This document shows, one piece after another, positions 1 through 12,619 of a DNA stretch of 64,000 bases. The stretch covers positions 6,368,727-6,432,726 of the forward strand of contig NC_051123.1 of assembly GCF_014839805.1 (NCBI RefSeq), in the 5' to 3' direction. Source of the DNA: Manduca sexta (taxonomy: Eukaryota; Arthropoda; Insecta; Lepidoptera; Sphingidae). A model generated the notes under the pieces. The model was given only the letters and a program-made list of their open reading frames with translations, made no database searches and was not told the origin of the DNA. The translations under genes were made by a program, and so were the position numbers. How positions within the stretch are numbered: the stretch's first letter is position 1; every line of letters starts with the position of its first letter.

Positions 1-739
1 ACTAGAAGCTCAATTTTATAAAGTTTTATCTGTCTATTATTATTTTTTTGTCAAATCATGGATATTGTCGTCATCGGTAAGACACTCTGGTCTATAACCA
101 AATATTCTAAAACCATAAATATATATTGAAGACCGTAATGTGGATGGAATAGAATGTATTTACTATACAAAATTAGATAAGTACTATTATTATAGTGAAC
201 AATTATTTTTGTGAAAATCATCTTGTCATTAAAATATGTTTCCATTGAGCCGTTGTTTTTCTTGGTATCGTGACATTCGGTAAAGTCCCTTGTGATTCAT
301 TGTTTACAGATTATAGTGATCTGCATACTACGAGGATTGACAAAAGGTAAGGGTTCAAAAGATAACGAATTTAGATCGTATATTGATGATAATTTTGTTG
401 ACATTAAGGCGGCACAGTGCTCCCAGTGAAACTACGTCCGTATTTTAGAAGCTACTTATTCAAAATTTATGATTAGTATAAAAAAATAAATTAAACATCA
501 CATTCCTACAATATGTTTGTTTACATTGTATGTTTAACATTTTTGTAATATAGACATTGAAAAATGTCATTAATGTTGTAGATTCAGGGAATCTTCTCTT
601 AAAGCGCACGCCATTTTAATTCGCAAAGAACATTATTCGACAATTTAATAAAAAAAATATTTAAGTATTTAAACATTTTCTAAAATACCTACGTAAAATG
701 ATTTTTTTAAATAAATTATTCGTAATGCTGCATACTCCT
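1..739. other. AT-rich DNA, no gene seen
   Basis: No open frame with coding character, no recognisable repeat and no splice-site pair that I could support. Short frames here are AT-rich chance frames. Confidence 0.6.
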
Positions 740-1010
740 CTCCCTAACTCGCGCGCCGACAAGTATGGAACAAATTGCTTAAGCCCATTTGCTCGGCGAC
801 AAGCTTTAACCACGCCTGTGTGGTACCCGGGCACAAGGCTTTAGGAACGCAAGCTCACCGCTCACCAAAAAAAAAATCGCCGAAAAAGCGGCCAAAATTG
901 TCTAGCCCGTTCTTTGTAAAAAAAAAGATTTTTCGGCTGGCAGTGGTGATGCCGGCTGATGTTCGTGCTCCGGTACCTAATTTGTTAAAACGGATCTAGA
1001 TGATCTAAAC
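740..1010 (+). other. GC-richer island, unidentified
   Basis: This stretch is clearly richer in G and C than its flanks and contains an open frame from about 775 to 999, lysine/proline-rich in the middle, that starts only at TTG. It has two A-runs that could be indel-prone. I do not recognise the protein. It could be a remnant of a retroelement gag-like frame or a GC-rich part of an old repeat. Confidence 0.25.
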
Positions 1011-1107
1011 TGGTGGTGATGGAAAACTCGTTGCCTCACGTTAAAGTATGTAAGCGGTTTGTGTAAACTGTAGTGTTTAGTGGCTGATAGAAGACTTGTT
1101 ATTAAGG

Positions 1108-1281
1108 TCATGTAAGGACTTAACATCTCATGTCTCAGGATGGCGAGCGCAGTGGTATACCAAACAATACTTCGTAATTTAAGTTGTTGGATGGTGTTTC
1201 TGCTGTTTATGGGTGGTCATATCGCTTATCATCAGGCGGACGTCGAGTTATCCTCGTCATTCAAAGCAATAAAAAAAGGTT
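1108..1281 (+). repeat. Dispersed repeat family A, 5'-truncated copy
   Basis: Same family as the segments near 9161, 12961 (minus), 35441 and 52961 (minus). The shared core reads from 'aagacttaacatctcatgtc' through 'ggatggtgtttctactgttt' to a tail like 'cgtcattcaaagcaataaaa'. This copy lacks the first ~150 bp seen in the 35441 copy. The A-rich tail and 5' truncation suggest a retroposed, SINE-like element. The family name is not known to me. Confidence 0.7.
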
Positions 1282-1524
1282 GATTTAATTTCTACATACA
1301 GGAAAGGCTTTTTTAGCAAATAATTGAAAAAATAATACATAGAAAGATAAGCTAAATTAGATTAATAACATTTTTAAAAATAACCGATCTTACATGTTTT
1401 CCTTTACTTAACTCTTTACTTTGCTATGCAAAGTGTATTTAATTCATATTTTCAGAACATAACAATTCTTTATATAAAAACACGTAATTTTAAAATCGAC
1501 CAATCGTTTTCGAATATCCATGTT

Positions 1525-1538
1525 TGTAGTTCGAAAGT
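1525..1538. repeat. Target-site duplication, left copy (LINE)
   Basis: The 14-bp word TGTAGTTCGAAAGT directly precedes the GC-rich 5' end of the LINE and is repeated exactly at 4826-4839 after the TGA-repeat tail. Confidence 0.9.
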
Positions 1539-1738
1539 CTGGGATGGTCAGGGATGCACCTATCTAGTGGTCATGGCCCGCCCTAGAATAGATGCTACGA
1601 GTACGCGACCTCGGCCCCCGAGCTACTGCAGTCACTACCAACTTTCCCTTCCATGAGTGCAGTATTCACTCCTACAGGCCATACTCTCCTTTCCCATAAC
1701 ATCCTCTACCCACAAACCCTATTTCCTCTCCCCGGCTG

Positions 1739-2884
1739 ATGATGGGCAGCAGCGTCATCAGCGTGAGTCCCCTCCTGCGCTCGCCAACCCGCCTGCCAAG
1801 CGTGGCGAGTATTGGCAAATACCCCCTAAAGATGGCGACACACAAAATGACCAGGCCCGCAGTCCCCGGCAGCCCTGCTATTCCTGGCTCCGGTAGCGGC
1901 CACGGTAATGGCGGGGCAGGGGGTGCGAAGAATCCCCGGGTTGGACCCCGCTACCACCCTCGACGACGACTGGCCCTGGTAACACACAACATTCGCACTT
2001 TGATGACAGACGAGAAGATTGTCGAACTGGAAGAAGAATTGAGTGGGTTTCACTGGGACATTATGGGGTTATCGGAAGTCCGAAGAATCGGGGAGGATAC
2101 GATAACCCTGAAGTCCGGAAATCTGCTCTTCTACCGGGGGGACGACCAACAGTCCCGAGGAGGTGTCGGATTTCTCGTCCACAGGTCTCTCATCAACAAC
2201 ATCGTATCCATCGAAAGTGTGTCGAGCAGAGTAGTGTACCTTACACTCAGAATATCAAAACGATATTCGTTGAAGGTCATACAGGTATACGCGCCGACCT
2301 CGACACACCCAGATGAAGAAGTAGAGGAGATGTATGAGGACATAAGTCGGGCCATACATACTTCCAAAACCTACTTCAATGTTGTTATGGGGGACTTCAA
2401 CGCAAAGTTAGGCATGAGAAGCGATGCAGAGTTGAAAGTGGGGAAATTTGGACATGGGCAACGGAACCTCAGGGGTCAGAGGCTGGCCGTCTTTCTGGAA
2501 AAAGAGGGATTATTTGCGATGAACTCTTTTTTCCAGAAGCCGCCGCACAGGAAATGGACCTGGCTGAGTCCTGACGGTTCTACGAGAAACGAGATAGATT
2601 TCATCTTGTCGACGAATAGACGGATGTTCAGTGATGTCTCTGTGATCAACAGGGTGAAAACCGGCAGTGATCACCGAATGGTTAGAGGCTCATTGAATAT
2701 CAACGTCCAATTAGAAAGGGGTCGCTTGATAAAGTCTACGCTCCGACCTACTCGCGTCCATGTCCAAAACCCCGAAAGCTTTCAACTTGAGCTGGCAAAT
2801 CGCTTTGATTGCTTAAAAGAAAAACCTTGCAGTGGACGAGCTAAACAGCGGTTTGGTAGAAGCTGTCCATACGGTGGGATCTAA
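1739..2884 (+). pseudogene. LINE polyprotein, endonuclease half (upstream of frameshift)
   Basis: The frame opens at tandem ATGs at 1739 and encodes an endonuclease/exonuclease/phosphatase-fold domain that nicks target DNA for target-primed reverse transcription. Visible motifs are THNIRTLM (first strand), WDIMGLSEVRR (catalytic Glu), VYAPTS, GDFNAKLG (Asp/Asn pair), NEIDFIL and SDHRMV (catalytic Asp-His). Real homology ends near 2820; the last ~20 codons up to the stop at 2884 are out of frame. One extra A in the A-run after 'aaaag' at 2820-2824 explains the switch to the frame of the next entry. The first ~60 codons are Gly/Pro/Ser-rich and may be leader rather than conserved protein. Confidence 0.88.
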
Positions 2885-4808
2885 GTATTTTAGACCTCGC
2901 CGTAGAGATAGACCACAAAAACTCTCGATCCACACTCTTGACCTCATGGCCGAACGTCGATCAATGGCGCTGCAGTCTTCCGATGACGCCGAAGCATATC
3001 GGCGGCTCAATAGACGGATCTGGAAGTCCTTGCGACACGATGTCCGTGCTCACAATACTGTGAGCATTAAAGAGACAATTGAGCGGAAGGGAGGCTCCAA
3101 AGTGTTTGCAAGAGACTTGTCTATTGGGCAAAGCCAGTTGTCTAGGCTGAAGACGGACGGCGGCCGCATGGTATCGACGAGGGCAGAGGTATTAAGGGAG
3201 ATCGAGAGGTTCTACGGACAGCTTTACACCTCGGTTGCCAAACCGACTGCTAGCTCGGCTGAAGACCCGAGAGCCGAGTTGATCCGACACTTTAGCGATG
3301 ATATCCCGGACATCAGCCTGTGTGAGATTGAGATGGCCCTGAAGCAACTTAAGAACAACAAGGCGCCGGGTGAGGACGGAATCACTTCAGAGCTTCTGAA
3401 AGCGGGCGGAACCCCAATACTGAAAGTCCTTCAGACGCTCTTCAATTCCGTTCTCCTCGAGGGTTCAACACCAGAGGCATGGAGCAGGAGCGTGGTGGTA
3501 CTGTTCTTCAAAAAAGGTGATAACACTTTGCTGAAGAATTACAGGCCCATCTCGCTCCTGAGCCATATCTATAAGTTGTTTTCGAGGGTCATCACAAATC
3601 GTCTCGAACACAGGTTTGATGACTTCCAGCCACCCGAAAAAGCCGGTTTCCGAAAAGGCTTTAGTACTATAGACCACATTCATACGCTTCGGCAAGTCAT
3701 ACAAAAAACCGAGGAGTACAACTTGCCGCTTTGCTTAGCGTTTGTGGACTATGAGAAAGCCTTTGATTCGATCGAGACCTGGGCTGTGCTACAGTCTCTC
3801 CAGCGGTGCCACATTGACTATCGGTACATCGAAGTGTTGAGATGTATATACAATAACGCCACCATGTCGGTCCGAGTACAAGATCAGAGCACGAAGGCTA
3901 TTCCACTACAGAGAGGCGTGAGACAGGGAGATGTTATATCTCCGAAACTGTTCACTGCCGCGCTGGAAAACGCCTTCAAACTCTTTCAGTGGAAAGGATT
4001 CGGCATCAACATCAACGGCGAGTATATCACTCACCTTCGATTTGCCGACGATATTGTAGTCTTGGCAGAATCGCTGGAAGACCTTAGCACTATGCTCGAA
4101 GACCTTAATCGAGTCTCCCAACAGGTGGGTCTTAAAATGAACATGGACAAAACGAAGATCATGTCGAATGTCCATGTTGTGCCCACCCCCATCGAAGTTG
4201 GGGGCTCGACTCTCGAAGTTGTAGACGAATATGTCTATTTAGGACAAGTGGTCCGGCTAGACAGGTCCAACTTCGAGAGAGAGGTCAATCGTCGAATCCA
4301 ACTCGGTTGGGCAGCGTTCGGGAAACTTCGCAACGTCTTCTCGTCCAAAATACCTCAGTGCCATAAATCGAAAGTCTTCGATAGTTGTGTGTTACCAGTG
4401 ATAACATACGGCACCGAGACGTGGCCTCTCACTGTGGGCCTCATTAGGAGGCTCAAGGTCACTCAACGAGCTATGGAGAGGGCTATGCTCGGTATTTCCC
4501 TACGAGATCGAATCAGAAATGAGGAGATCCGTAGGAGAACAAAGGTTACCGACATAGCCCATAGGATTAGCAAGTTGAAGTGGCAGTGGGCCGGACACAT
4601 AGCTCGAAGAACCGATGACCGTTGGGGTCGAAAGGTTCTAGAGTGGAGGCCACGTACAGGCAAACGAAAGGTCGGACGCCCGCCTACAAGGTGGACGCAC
4701 GACCTGGCTAGGGTCGCAGGAAGTCGCTGGATGCAGGCCGCTTCCAACAGGTCGACGTGGAGATCCTTGGGGGAGGCCTATGTTCAGCAGTGGACTTCTT
4801 GTGGCTGA
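2825..4808 (+). pseudogene. LINE polyprotein, reverse transcriptase half (downstream of frameshift)
   Basis: About 660 residues continuing the endonuclease protein in the +1-shifted frame; there is no ATG at the junction, so it would not be made separately. A linker is followed by a non-LTR reverse transcriptase with NYRPISLL, AFVDYEKAFDS (catalytic Asp block), RQGDVISPKLF and the FADD box at 4041-4052, then ITYGTETWPL and a C-terminal basic segment with WAGHIARR and KVGRPPTRW. The frame ends 17 bp before the target duplication. All catalytic motifs look intact, so the frameshift is the only obvious lesion. Confidence 0.9.
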
Positions 4809-4827
4809 TATGATGATGATGATGATG
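4806..4827 (+). repeat. (TGA)n tail of the LINE
   Basis: About six TGA units immediately after the reverse transcriptase stop codon and running into the target duplication; this is the 3' terminal repeat of the element rather than an unrelated microsatellite. Confidence 0.85.
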
Positions 4828-4839
4828 TAGTTCGAAAGT
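4826..4839. repeat. Target-site duplication, right copy (LINE)
   Basis: Exact copy of the 14 bp at 1525-1538. Confidence 0.9.
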
Positions 4840-7411
4840 ATAATAAGGAGGTAATTAGTGTTTGATTGCAATAAAATTGAAAGACGGTTTTGTTGACAAA
4901 ATATAAGTATTTATTTAAATGTAGATAATATGATACAATGTCTTTATAAAGCTATAAAGTCTACTTCACTACCAGTACAAGTAACATAAGCACATAAAAT
5001 ATAACTTATTACATATGATTGAATTTGGAAAGCAAACCCAGTCACAGTATTTCCTTCAATACAAAGAATAGAAGTAACAGATTGTATAAAAATAGGAACC
5101 CTTACATACTATTAAGCCTCGTTGATTCGCAATAAATATTAGATACTTAACTAGTTTTTTTTTTTATTTCTAGGTGGATAAATGGTATATTCCTTGTTTA
5201 TTTATTCCACTTCCATAATTTTCTTTCCCTCACCCCGAATACTGTTCCTTAACGTTTGATATTACGCCTACTATACTTCTGGAATTTTAGGTATTTGATT
5301 ACTTAGTGCCAGATGTTAATGTCTGTATACCAACCTTGTTAAACAATACACATGCCTAATATATTTGTATTATATTTATACACTTGATCCAGTATAATTA
5401 AAAAAAAATAACTTTGTATTTGGGACAGTTAATCCCTTTTCGAGATATGCGTATTTGTGATTACGAAGTACGTTATCAAATTACTCTAGTACCAAGTTCC
5501 TTAATGGATCTATTGTCAAAAAAAATTCACAGCAGTGCTTCAAAAAGACCACTCATAAATATATTAATAAGGGTTATGTTTTATTGGAAGATATCATAAA
5601 TACATGGGTAACGCCAGCACAAGCAATGCTATCAATTACTAATGATATACATTATAAAAATCACAGCCCTATTTGAAAGCATTGTAGTAAAGTTACATAA
5701 AATACAACTACCACTAATCTTGGAAGAGCCCAACATTCATAAGGGCCTTGATAGCTATATTTTTTTTATGAACAATCATATAACATCGTAAGTTTAATTA
5801 TTCCGTAGAAGGAGACGGTTATTATCTGTCTCTTTTCTATTATGTTTATAAAGTATGTTTCATATGGCGCGGCAGCTTAATTTTTGCTCACATTTTTCTG
5901 TCTGTATAAACTTATTTGGATGGGTACACTTATTTCGAACTCGAATTACGATGGTCTATTCTCTACTTGTATACATTGGCGCAGCTACGGCCTTTCTCTA
6001 AGAAAGGCAGTTAGAACGAGCAAAAACTTCGCCGAGTCAACGAAAAGCCTGCAACTAGCAAGGCCTCTGTAAGCGCAAGGGTGTGCAAAAACATACCTAG
6101 GGTCGGTGCCGCCCAGCCTGGCCCACATAACTACGCCTGTTCTTGTATAAGGAGGAGCTTACATAAAGGGGACAGGAAATTGTTGAGGTAGTTTAACCTC
6201 AAGTCAACCAGAAGACTGAGATAGTTATTTTGCTATTATTTAATAAATATAACTTTACTATAATTATTTTATGATTACAAACATTGTCATAGTATATTAT
6301 TATGTGATAAGTTAATTTATCGACGTTGTAAGTATATCGAGATTATTTTAAAACACGTTTAAAATAACTGTGTAAGAATAAGAAATTATAAATAAGTATT
6401 TATTATTTAGACTTTATGTCCGTTACTAATAAACGTTCTATGACGTCTTTTTTAGTTATACAGCGTTTTATCCATTGCTTTATCTTGTTATGTCGAGTGA
6501 CATATCCAATACTAGAGGAAGCGAGACAAAACATTGTACAAGTGACAATATAACTTTAATTATACAATAAGGTCCTAGCAATAGCGCGGTAGATGCCAAG
6601 GGGGCAATGTTTAGACCTTGACTATTAGGACAGAGAGCTACCAATGTATTCTACATTGTCCTACATACTAATAAGTATAATTTTTTCTACTTCTGCGTCG
6701 TATTTTAGGTAAATATCAGTGGCGAAGTGTCCATACAACCCAATTCCTACCGGCTTCCCTTTTATTTACCTTTGTCTTAGTCTATGTTTTCTGCTACATT
6801 GGTCGCAATATGTTAACTAAGGCAAACTTTTTTGCTCGGGTTACCTTTTGTAAAATTTCGCACTTCGCTACTGGTAAATATACAGTGAAATATAGAATTT
6901 TTGCCGCTTAATACAACTAAGAGTTTAAGAAATTTAACGTAGAGCTCTTAGGATAGAGGATTATTTATAATCAATCAAAATAATTTAACGATTGTTGAAG
7001 AGTTAGATATAATTATATAGGAAGACTTGCTGCAATGCAAGCCTCAATAATGCTGTCAGTAAAGTGTAATGTCATTAAATATCCCAGTCGAGACGTAGCG
7101 TAGGTATAGCTAGGGTATATTTTACAAGGGCATAAAGCATTTGATATTTAAAGCTTTATTTTAATGGAAAGATGTATTTTACGTCTTAGAGCCTGTTTCA
7201 CAACTTATGAGTAAATTCTACCCGTCAATGTATAAGCCGACCAAATACAAAGGTCACAATCTAATCTATGCTTCTCAATAAATGGTTATATAATGAGAAC
7301 TATCTAGATTAGTCATTTGATACGATAACTGATAAATAAAACTTATTTGAAACTTGAAGCATGTCCTCATACTTGGACCAGACCAAATTGATATTTTTTT
7401 TATAGGTACAA
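4840..7411. other. Intergenic DNA downstream of PGRP-1
   Basis: No gene recognised. The segment 5980-6150 is richer in GC and resembles old repeat debris; the rest is AT-rich. A minus-strand AATAAA (plus TTTATT near 7154-7159) about 250 bp past the PGRP-1 stop is a possible poly(A) signal, but no closer canonical signal was found. Confidence 0.5.
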
Positions 7412-7683
7412 TTAAACAGTGGTATTATTTCTGCGGTTCAAGAGCATAGTCTTAGTGCTTTCTGGCAATTCATTAACATATATCAACTCGTCTACCGAAG
7501 AAGGGTGTTCGGAGAAGTGATCCCACGTCTTAATAGTGTCGAATAATCCTTTGCCTGGACACTCGGTGTTCCTTACTTGCTTATGTCCGACTAATTTATA
7601 GTCAGGTTTAATGTATCCCAGCTCTATACCAGCGGTGATCAATGCTTTCGCAGTTTTCAGTTGATTTCCAGGCGGGGCTGAGT
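7412..7683 (-). CDS. PGRP-1 last coding exon
   Basis: Acceptor 'gtcatcag'. It encodes the second zinc His and the Thr/Cys pair (GHKQVRNTECPG) and a C-terminal extension rich in Glu, Asn and Arg. TAA stop at 7412-7414. Confidence 0.95.
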
Positions 7684-10600
7684 CTGATGACAAAAATAAA
7701 CACCTATAATAATGTTATACATACCTACGTATACGGAGTTATCAGATATGTAGATTGTAAATATACAGATAGTTTTATTAACCTCCAAAAATGAAAATTA
7801 GTAAATATGCTCTTGGCTATAAATAATATTAAAGAATGACAGGCGCTTTATTGCTAAGATATTCTATATAATATGTGCTCTATACTCCCTTAGAAATTAT
7901 ACATTACAGTTATATTCAATAAATATTTTTTTATATAGGTTTATAATTTGTCATAATTTTGAGCTACAAAAGAGGTAAAAGTAATTACATCTCCAGTCTC
8001 CGATCAAACAGATACCGATGCTGACGGTGTTGAAATGCAGAGCGTGCGCCCCGAGCGTGTCCCACCCACGGCCTTCATACGCCACGCCGTCGCTGCCTAC
8101 CGCAAAACTGCATAAGATAAAACAAAGGTTTAAATATGTGTATACAAACATTGGCGGAAGACTCATTTAGATTATAATAATTTTTTTTCCGTATAGAATA
8201 CTTTGAAACGAACACATACATAAATATATGTAATAGACAGATAGTACTGGCCAGTAACCCCGAAGTAAGAAGCAAGCTTTATGTCTTTATATGGAATGAT
8301 ATGGAACTTGCGTGTACTTACGAAGGTCTTTGAATAACTACTACAATAACCAGAGCTAAAATAATTAATTATTGGATCACATACTCTTGTATCAAAACCG
8401 AGATAGAATCAGCGGCGCCAGCGAGATAGATATTCGATTTCAAGACTAGAATTGCTTGCTTTGCTATAAAGTCTAAATGAATCGTACATGTGCCTACTTA
8501 TATGCAAATTATTTACGTATCAAATTGCCGGAAGCCGGAAGGACACAACTCGTACCAGGAAATTGGCCATTATTACTGGACAAAACGTATTAATTTCGCG
8601 GGGACTTTTAGTTTTATTTATAAATTTACCTGGATCATCGCGTAGAGTCAATTTGCCTACGTGTTTACGACTGTGATTTACATTTGAATTTGTAAATAAA
8701 TGTATTCTTGTGACAATTTTGCTAGTGGTTTATTCACCGCGTCGAGTGCGTGACAAGTCTTTCTATAGTTATTGCTGTACCTACTTGCTTGCTCATACAT
8801 ATACTTAGCAGATGAGATTTTCAAAATATAAAATCAGAAAACTTACTTTATTTATACGAGCCGAAACAATTGTTGCTATACGATATTGTTTAAACTTAGT
8901 TTCTATCAATCCTACTAATAACGTAAAAATGTAAAAAATATATAGATATTTGCATATATGTTAAATGACAATAGCACATGTTATCTTTATGTTAGGTATT
9001 AAAGTGGATTTGCATAAAATAATTACCACCACACAAGTTACGACTTATCTGGGAACGAGCGGAGTTGCCATAATTTGCCAACTTCTCTGCATTTTGTGTA
9101 CAATTTTCGCTTCAGAAAAACTGCGTTAAGGTTTCAATTTAACAGTTCAGATATCCAAGATTTGAAGGACATTATAGCCAGTGTAACTACTGGATATAAT
9201 AAGACTTAACATCCCATGTCAGGATGGCGAGCGCAGTGGAATACCCAACAATACTTTGTAATTCATGGTGTTGGATGGTATTTCTACTGTTTATGGGCGC
9301 TGGTATCGCTTATCATCAGGCGAACGGGAAGTTCGTCTCGTCATACAAAGAAATGAAAAAAAAGATCGAAATTCACTCAAGCAGTAAGTATCATATAATG
9401 AATTGGTACTCACTGGTATCCTATATCCCACCATCCATGGTCGTCCATGTGGAAGTTCTGCATGCCTCTCATAGCCGTGCAGCACGCTTCGCGGTTGTAA
9501 CACGCTGGCGGCATGTAGGAGTGGTGTATCACAACGTATGGCACGGGAAAGTTCAGGGGCGTCTTTTCTTTAGGAGTCCTTGCATTCCACCCAGAACGGG
9601 TCACGAAGGGAAAATTGTAAGATACAACTTCATTGTCTTCTGATTCGCCTGAATAAAAACATCTGATTAAGAAACCAATCGACGGAAAATGCTTGTATTT
9701 TGTGCCGATTTCAATAAACGATCACAATCTCTTTTTTAATCCATCGCGAAATTGGACCTATCAGAACAGTTTTTTTTATATGCTTTTAAATGACTTATTT
9801 TGATTGGATTATTTTCGGATCGAAGATTAAGATTGGGATCACTTATTGAAAGCGGTCGTTAGACAGGACTTAGAAAGCGTGTGAATAGAAAGAAGGTAAG
9901 AGTATCAAATAGACGTAATTATTGTGGTCAGGTGTTATATATTATTTAACCTTTTTGAACACATGTGACGCAAGAATTGTATTAGAGAAAAAATATTTAT
10001 GTATATCTATACCTATACTCTATAATCTAAGGTTTATTTTTTGTTTTGGCAACCATTTTCTCTGAATTAAGGAGTATTAATCAAGTAATCTAAAGATTAA
10101 TATTAGCGTTCTTCAAATACTGATTAACTAAATTATTATCAACCACATTCCATAAAAGGTGGCAGGTGAAGTCCATCGAATTAGTTTCACAGATTAAACT
10201 ATAAAATATTGTGATTATGTGTGTAAGGTCACCAAATACCTATTAAAGTTAAGACCTCTCATTTATTAATAATTAGATTCCAATTAAAATGAATTTAGAA
10301 TGCGCCTCTTTCTAAGTTCAATAAGAGCAACGTTGTGCTGTAAGTACATATACCATAAAATTTCGCCTTATATCGGCAAAAAGTCTTCAAAGCATAAATA
10401 GTCAAATGACTGATTAACTTAAATATATTAAAAGGGTATAATGGGTTTGGTATCTGCTATCTATATATTACGAATGATATCAAAAAATGTGTGTAGGCGT
10501 ACCGATACGAGACAGTCTTTTGTAACCATTAGTTTGTTCATAGTATTTATTATTTTAGTGTTATAATATCTGGTGATTATTACTTCGATAGCTATTATTG

Positions 10601-12587
10601 TGAAGAGAGATAATTACAAAACATTTTGATAAAAAATCTAATCGATTTGAAATACAATTCATGTAATATAATATTATCTGCATTGTAAATCCTTCTATTA
10701 TTATGCGAAAGTTTGTGAGGAAGGTAGATGGATGTTTGTTTGTTCCCCTTTTACGAAAAAACTACTAAACGGATTTGGATGAAACTTTACAGTATTATTG
10801 GTTAAACATCAGAATAACATATAGGCTACAATTTATAATGAGTTTGTGTAATTTGGTCATAATATGACGATCCATAACTAGAACAAAAAAATGTATCCCG
10901 GAAAACTCCTTCACGCGGGCAAAGCCGCGAGAAAAGCTAGTTATATTTTATTTTTATGTTCTCCTATTTGATATTTAAGAATGAGTCCTAAGGCGTACAA
11001 AATGTTGCTATTAGCTTTAGGCCATTCATAACTATAGTTTTCTTTTAATCTGATAGTGCCATACTATTTTGTGATTATTATAACAATTAAAGTAGTAAGA
11101 AAATATATTTGTTATATAATTACACGTTTCAACGATAAAGTGTTCTGTCGATAAATTGAATAATGGAGAAAAAATAATTACAGACTAAAGGTTATCTTTA
11201 AGTAACCGATCTTGTAAGTCAGTAAACACAAAAAATACCTATATGAGGTATCTCAAAAACACTTCGATGGAAAATTTTGTGTAGATAAATGCTTACAATA
11301 CAACAACACGATTTTTTATATTTATATAATTTTACAATGAAGGTGCTTAGTTCTTGGAACATTATTTTTTCACTAGTTATACAACTGTGTTCGCCCTTGA
11401 CCATAAAAGCTGTGGAGCCATTAAATGGTCTGGTTTAAAAATAAATCAAAATATCGCGATAAAAAAAAAGTGTGTGTCATTCGTGTAAACTTAAGAAACA
11501 ATACAGCTTCTACAATAGTCACCAAAATGTATGTCGTATCTAATTCTGTAAATATTTCAATTTGTAATCATTTGTAGCCGTAAGTATGAATCAAAATTAA
11601 TGATTTATTACCCATTAGTGATTCAGTGACCGTAACGCTATCGTTATGTATGAGAATGCCATATCTTAGCGATAGATTTATCGATATCATATGTAATTTC
11701 CATACACTTTTCCGGTTTCTATTAGCGTCAACGATTGTAATAAGGTATCTTGGCTACCCCTTCTTATATTACATTAATAATAATAATAAAGCTTTTTATT
11801 TCCGACAAACTGAACAGCAAAATAATATTCATCAGTAATTATTAGTTTGAAGTAATTCTAAAGTATGTCTCAAATTTCGGTGTGCCTTATGGCAAATGAC
11901 TCCCCCAACTGTTTCCATTGTCATCGATCGCGGGCTTATTACATTAACACTAGTTAAATAATTATTAACCTTGTGTAATGATAAAGGACAAAAGCGCAAT
12001 ATTCTGTTTGTTTATAAACATCAAAATAGGATTATTATTTGGCTCTTAGTCAATATTTTAGTTTGTCGAATCGGTCATCATTTACGCTATTAAAAACCGT
12101 AATAATTGAAACTAGGTGAAAGACCATGAAATAATTCTTAGAGATTTTTAGAACTATATAGTCATACAGTTTATGTACTAATCTAGTAGGCAATTAATTC
12201 GCGATTCTTGTATTTGGGGGAACATCATCCTCCTTCCTTCCTTGAATCTTAACATTGATGTATTATTTTATATCACCGTAAATAAGACTACTTAAATCAA
12301 TCCGGGCTTAAAACTTTCCTGCTTAGTGTTCACTAAAATCCATTTGAACTCTTTGTAACCGTATTTGTAAATACTTAATTAATACAAGGTGGAGGCTTGT
12401 AACTAGCAAATTAAGTTATTATGTAAATATGTATATAAAAATAATTATATAACTAATTTGCCAATTATTACAACAAATAAAACATAATCTTAATCTAGCA
12501 ATAATATATATTTTTACCTGCAAATAATGATGGAAATCCTTGAACAACTGCTATTGCACTAGCACACATAATTAAGGCATATATCAT
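7412..12587 (-). CDS. PGRP-1: secreted short peptidoglycan recognition protein, predicted amidase
   Basis: Coding exons, in transcript order, are 12518-12587, 9414-9648, 7989-8107 and 7412-7683, giving 231 residues. The N-terminus (MIYALIMCASAIAVVQG) is a signal peptide, followed by one PGRP (amidase_2-type) domain. Residues matching the zinc amidase site by family alignment are His65 (IHHSY), Tyr101 (DIGY), His175 (GHKQV), Thr181 and Cys183 (NTECPG), so cleavage of the muramoyl-Ala bond of peptidoglycan is predicted. Cys73 and Cys79 match the usual disulfide, with an extra Cys80. Compared with PGRP-2 and -3, the second coding exon is 27 nt longer (acidic ESEDNEVVS before the domain), and a ~30-residue polar tail follows the domain after WDHF. 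Introns are phase 1, 2, 1. One donor (T|GTAATT, exon 7989-8107) is weak. It is secreted, and a role in haemolymph or gut immunity is inferred from the family. Confidence 0.95.
7989..8107 (-). CDS. PGRP-1 third coding exon (119 nt)
   Basis: Acceptor 'cttatgcag' and donor T|GTAATT. It encodes the core FAVGSDGVAYEGRGW through GICLIGDWR. The length is identical to the matching exon of the other two genes. Confidence 0.95.
9161..9362 (+). repeat. Family A repeat in PGRP-1 intron
   Basis: Copy starting at 'tttgaaggacattatagcc' and ending in an A-run, in the intron ~50 bp past the exon 9414-9648 donor. Orientation is opposite to the gene. Confidence 0.75.
9414..9648 (-). CDS. PGRP-1 second coding exon
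   Basis: Acceptor 'tttttattcag' at 9649-9651 and donor CA|GTGAGT at 9413. It encodes the acidic linker, the FPFVTRSGW start of the domain, the first zinc His (IHHSY), the disulfide Cys pair and the DIGY Tyr. Its donor side is followed within ~50 bp by a family A repeat. Confidence 0.95.
10693..10940 (+). mobile_element. Helitron-like non-autonomous element in PGRP-1 intron
   Basis: Starts near 'atgcgaaagtttgtgagg' and ends in 'gggcaaagccgcgagaaaag' followed by CTAG and a host T. The palindrome-plus-CTAG end is the hallmark of Helitrons. The 5' TC end is not certain. Confidence 0.55.
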
Positions 12588-12619
12588 AGCGGTAACAATA
12601 GTTTGAAACCCACTTATAT
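12518..12619 (-). CDS. PGRP-1 signal-peptide exon (coding from 12587)
   Basis: Acceptor 'tattgttccag' precedes 12619. After 32 nt of 5' UTR the ATG at 12587-12585 opens 23 codons plus one base, ending at donor G|GTAAAA. The UTR part is why an upstream untranslated exon is proposed. Confidence 0.85.

Larger units (their letters stand above)
1539..4825 (+). mobile_element. RTE-like non-LTR retrotransposon (LINE), near full length
   Basis: A ~3.29 kb GC-rich element between exact 14-bp direct repeats. It has a ~200-bp 5' leader, an apurinic-type endonuclease followed by a reverse transcriptase, a very short 3' UTR and a (TGA)n tail, the organisation expected of RTE-type LINEs. The open frame is interrupted only by one single-base shift near 2820-2824. 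The exact target duplication and near-intact frame indicate a recent insertion. The RTE assignment rests on domain order, length and tail and has not been checked by alignment. Confidence 0.9.

Noticed and set aside
9224..9643. 139-residue plus-strand frame across a repeat and a PGRP-1 exon
   Set aside because: The left half is the family A repeat and the right half is antisense to the second coding exon of PGRP-1.
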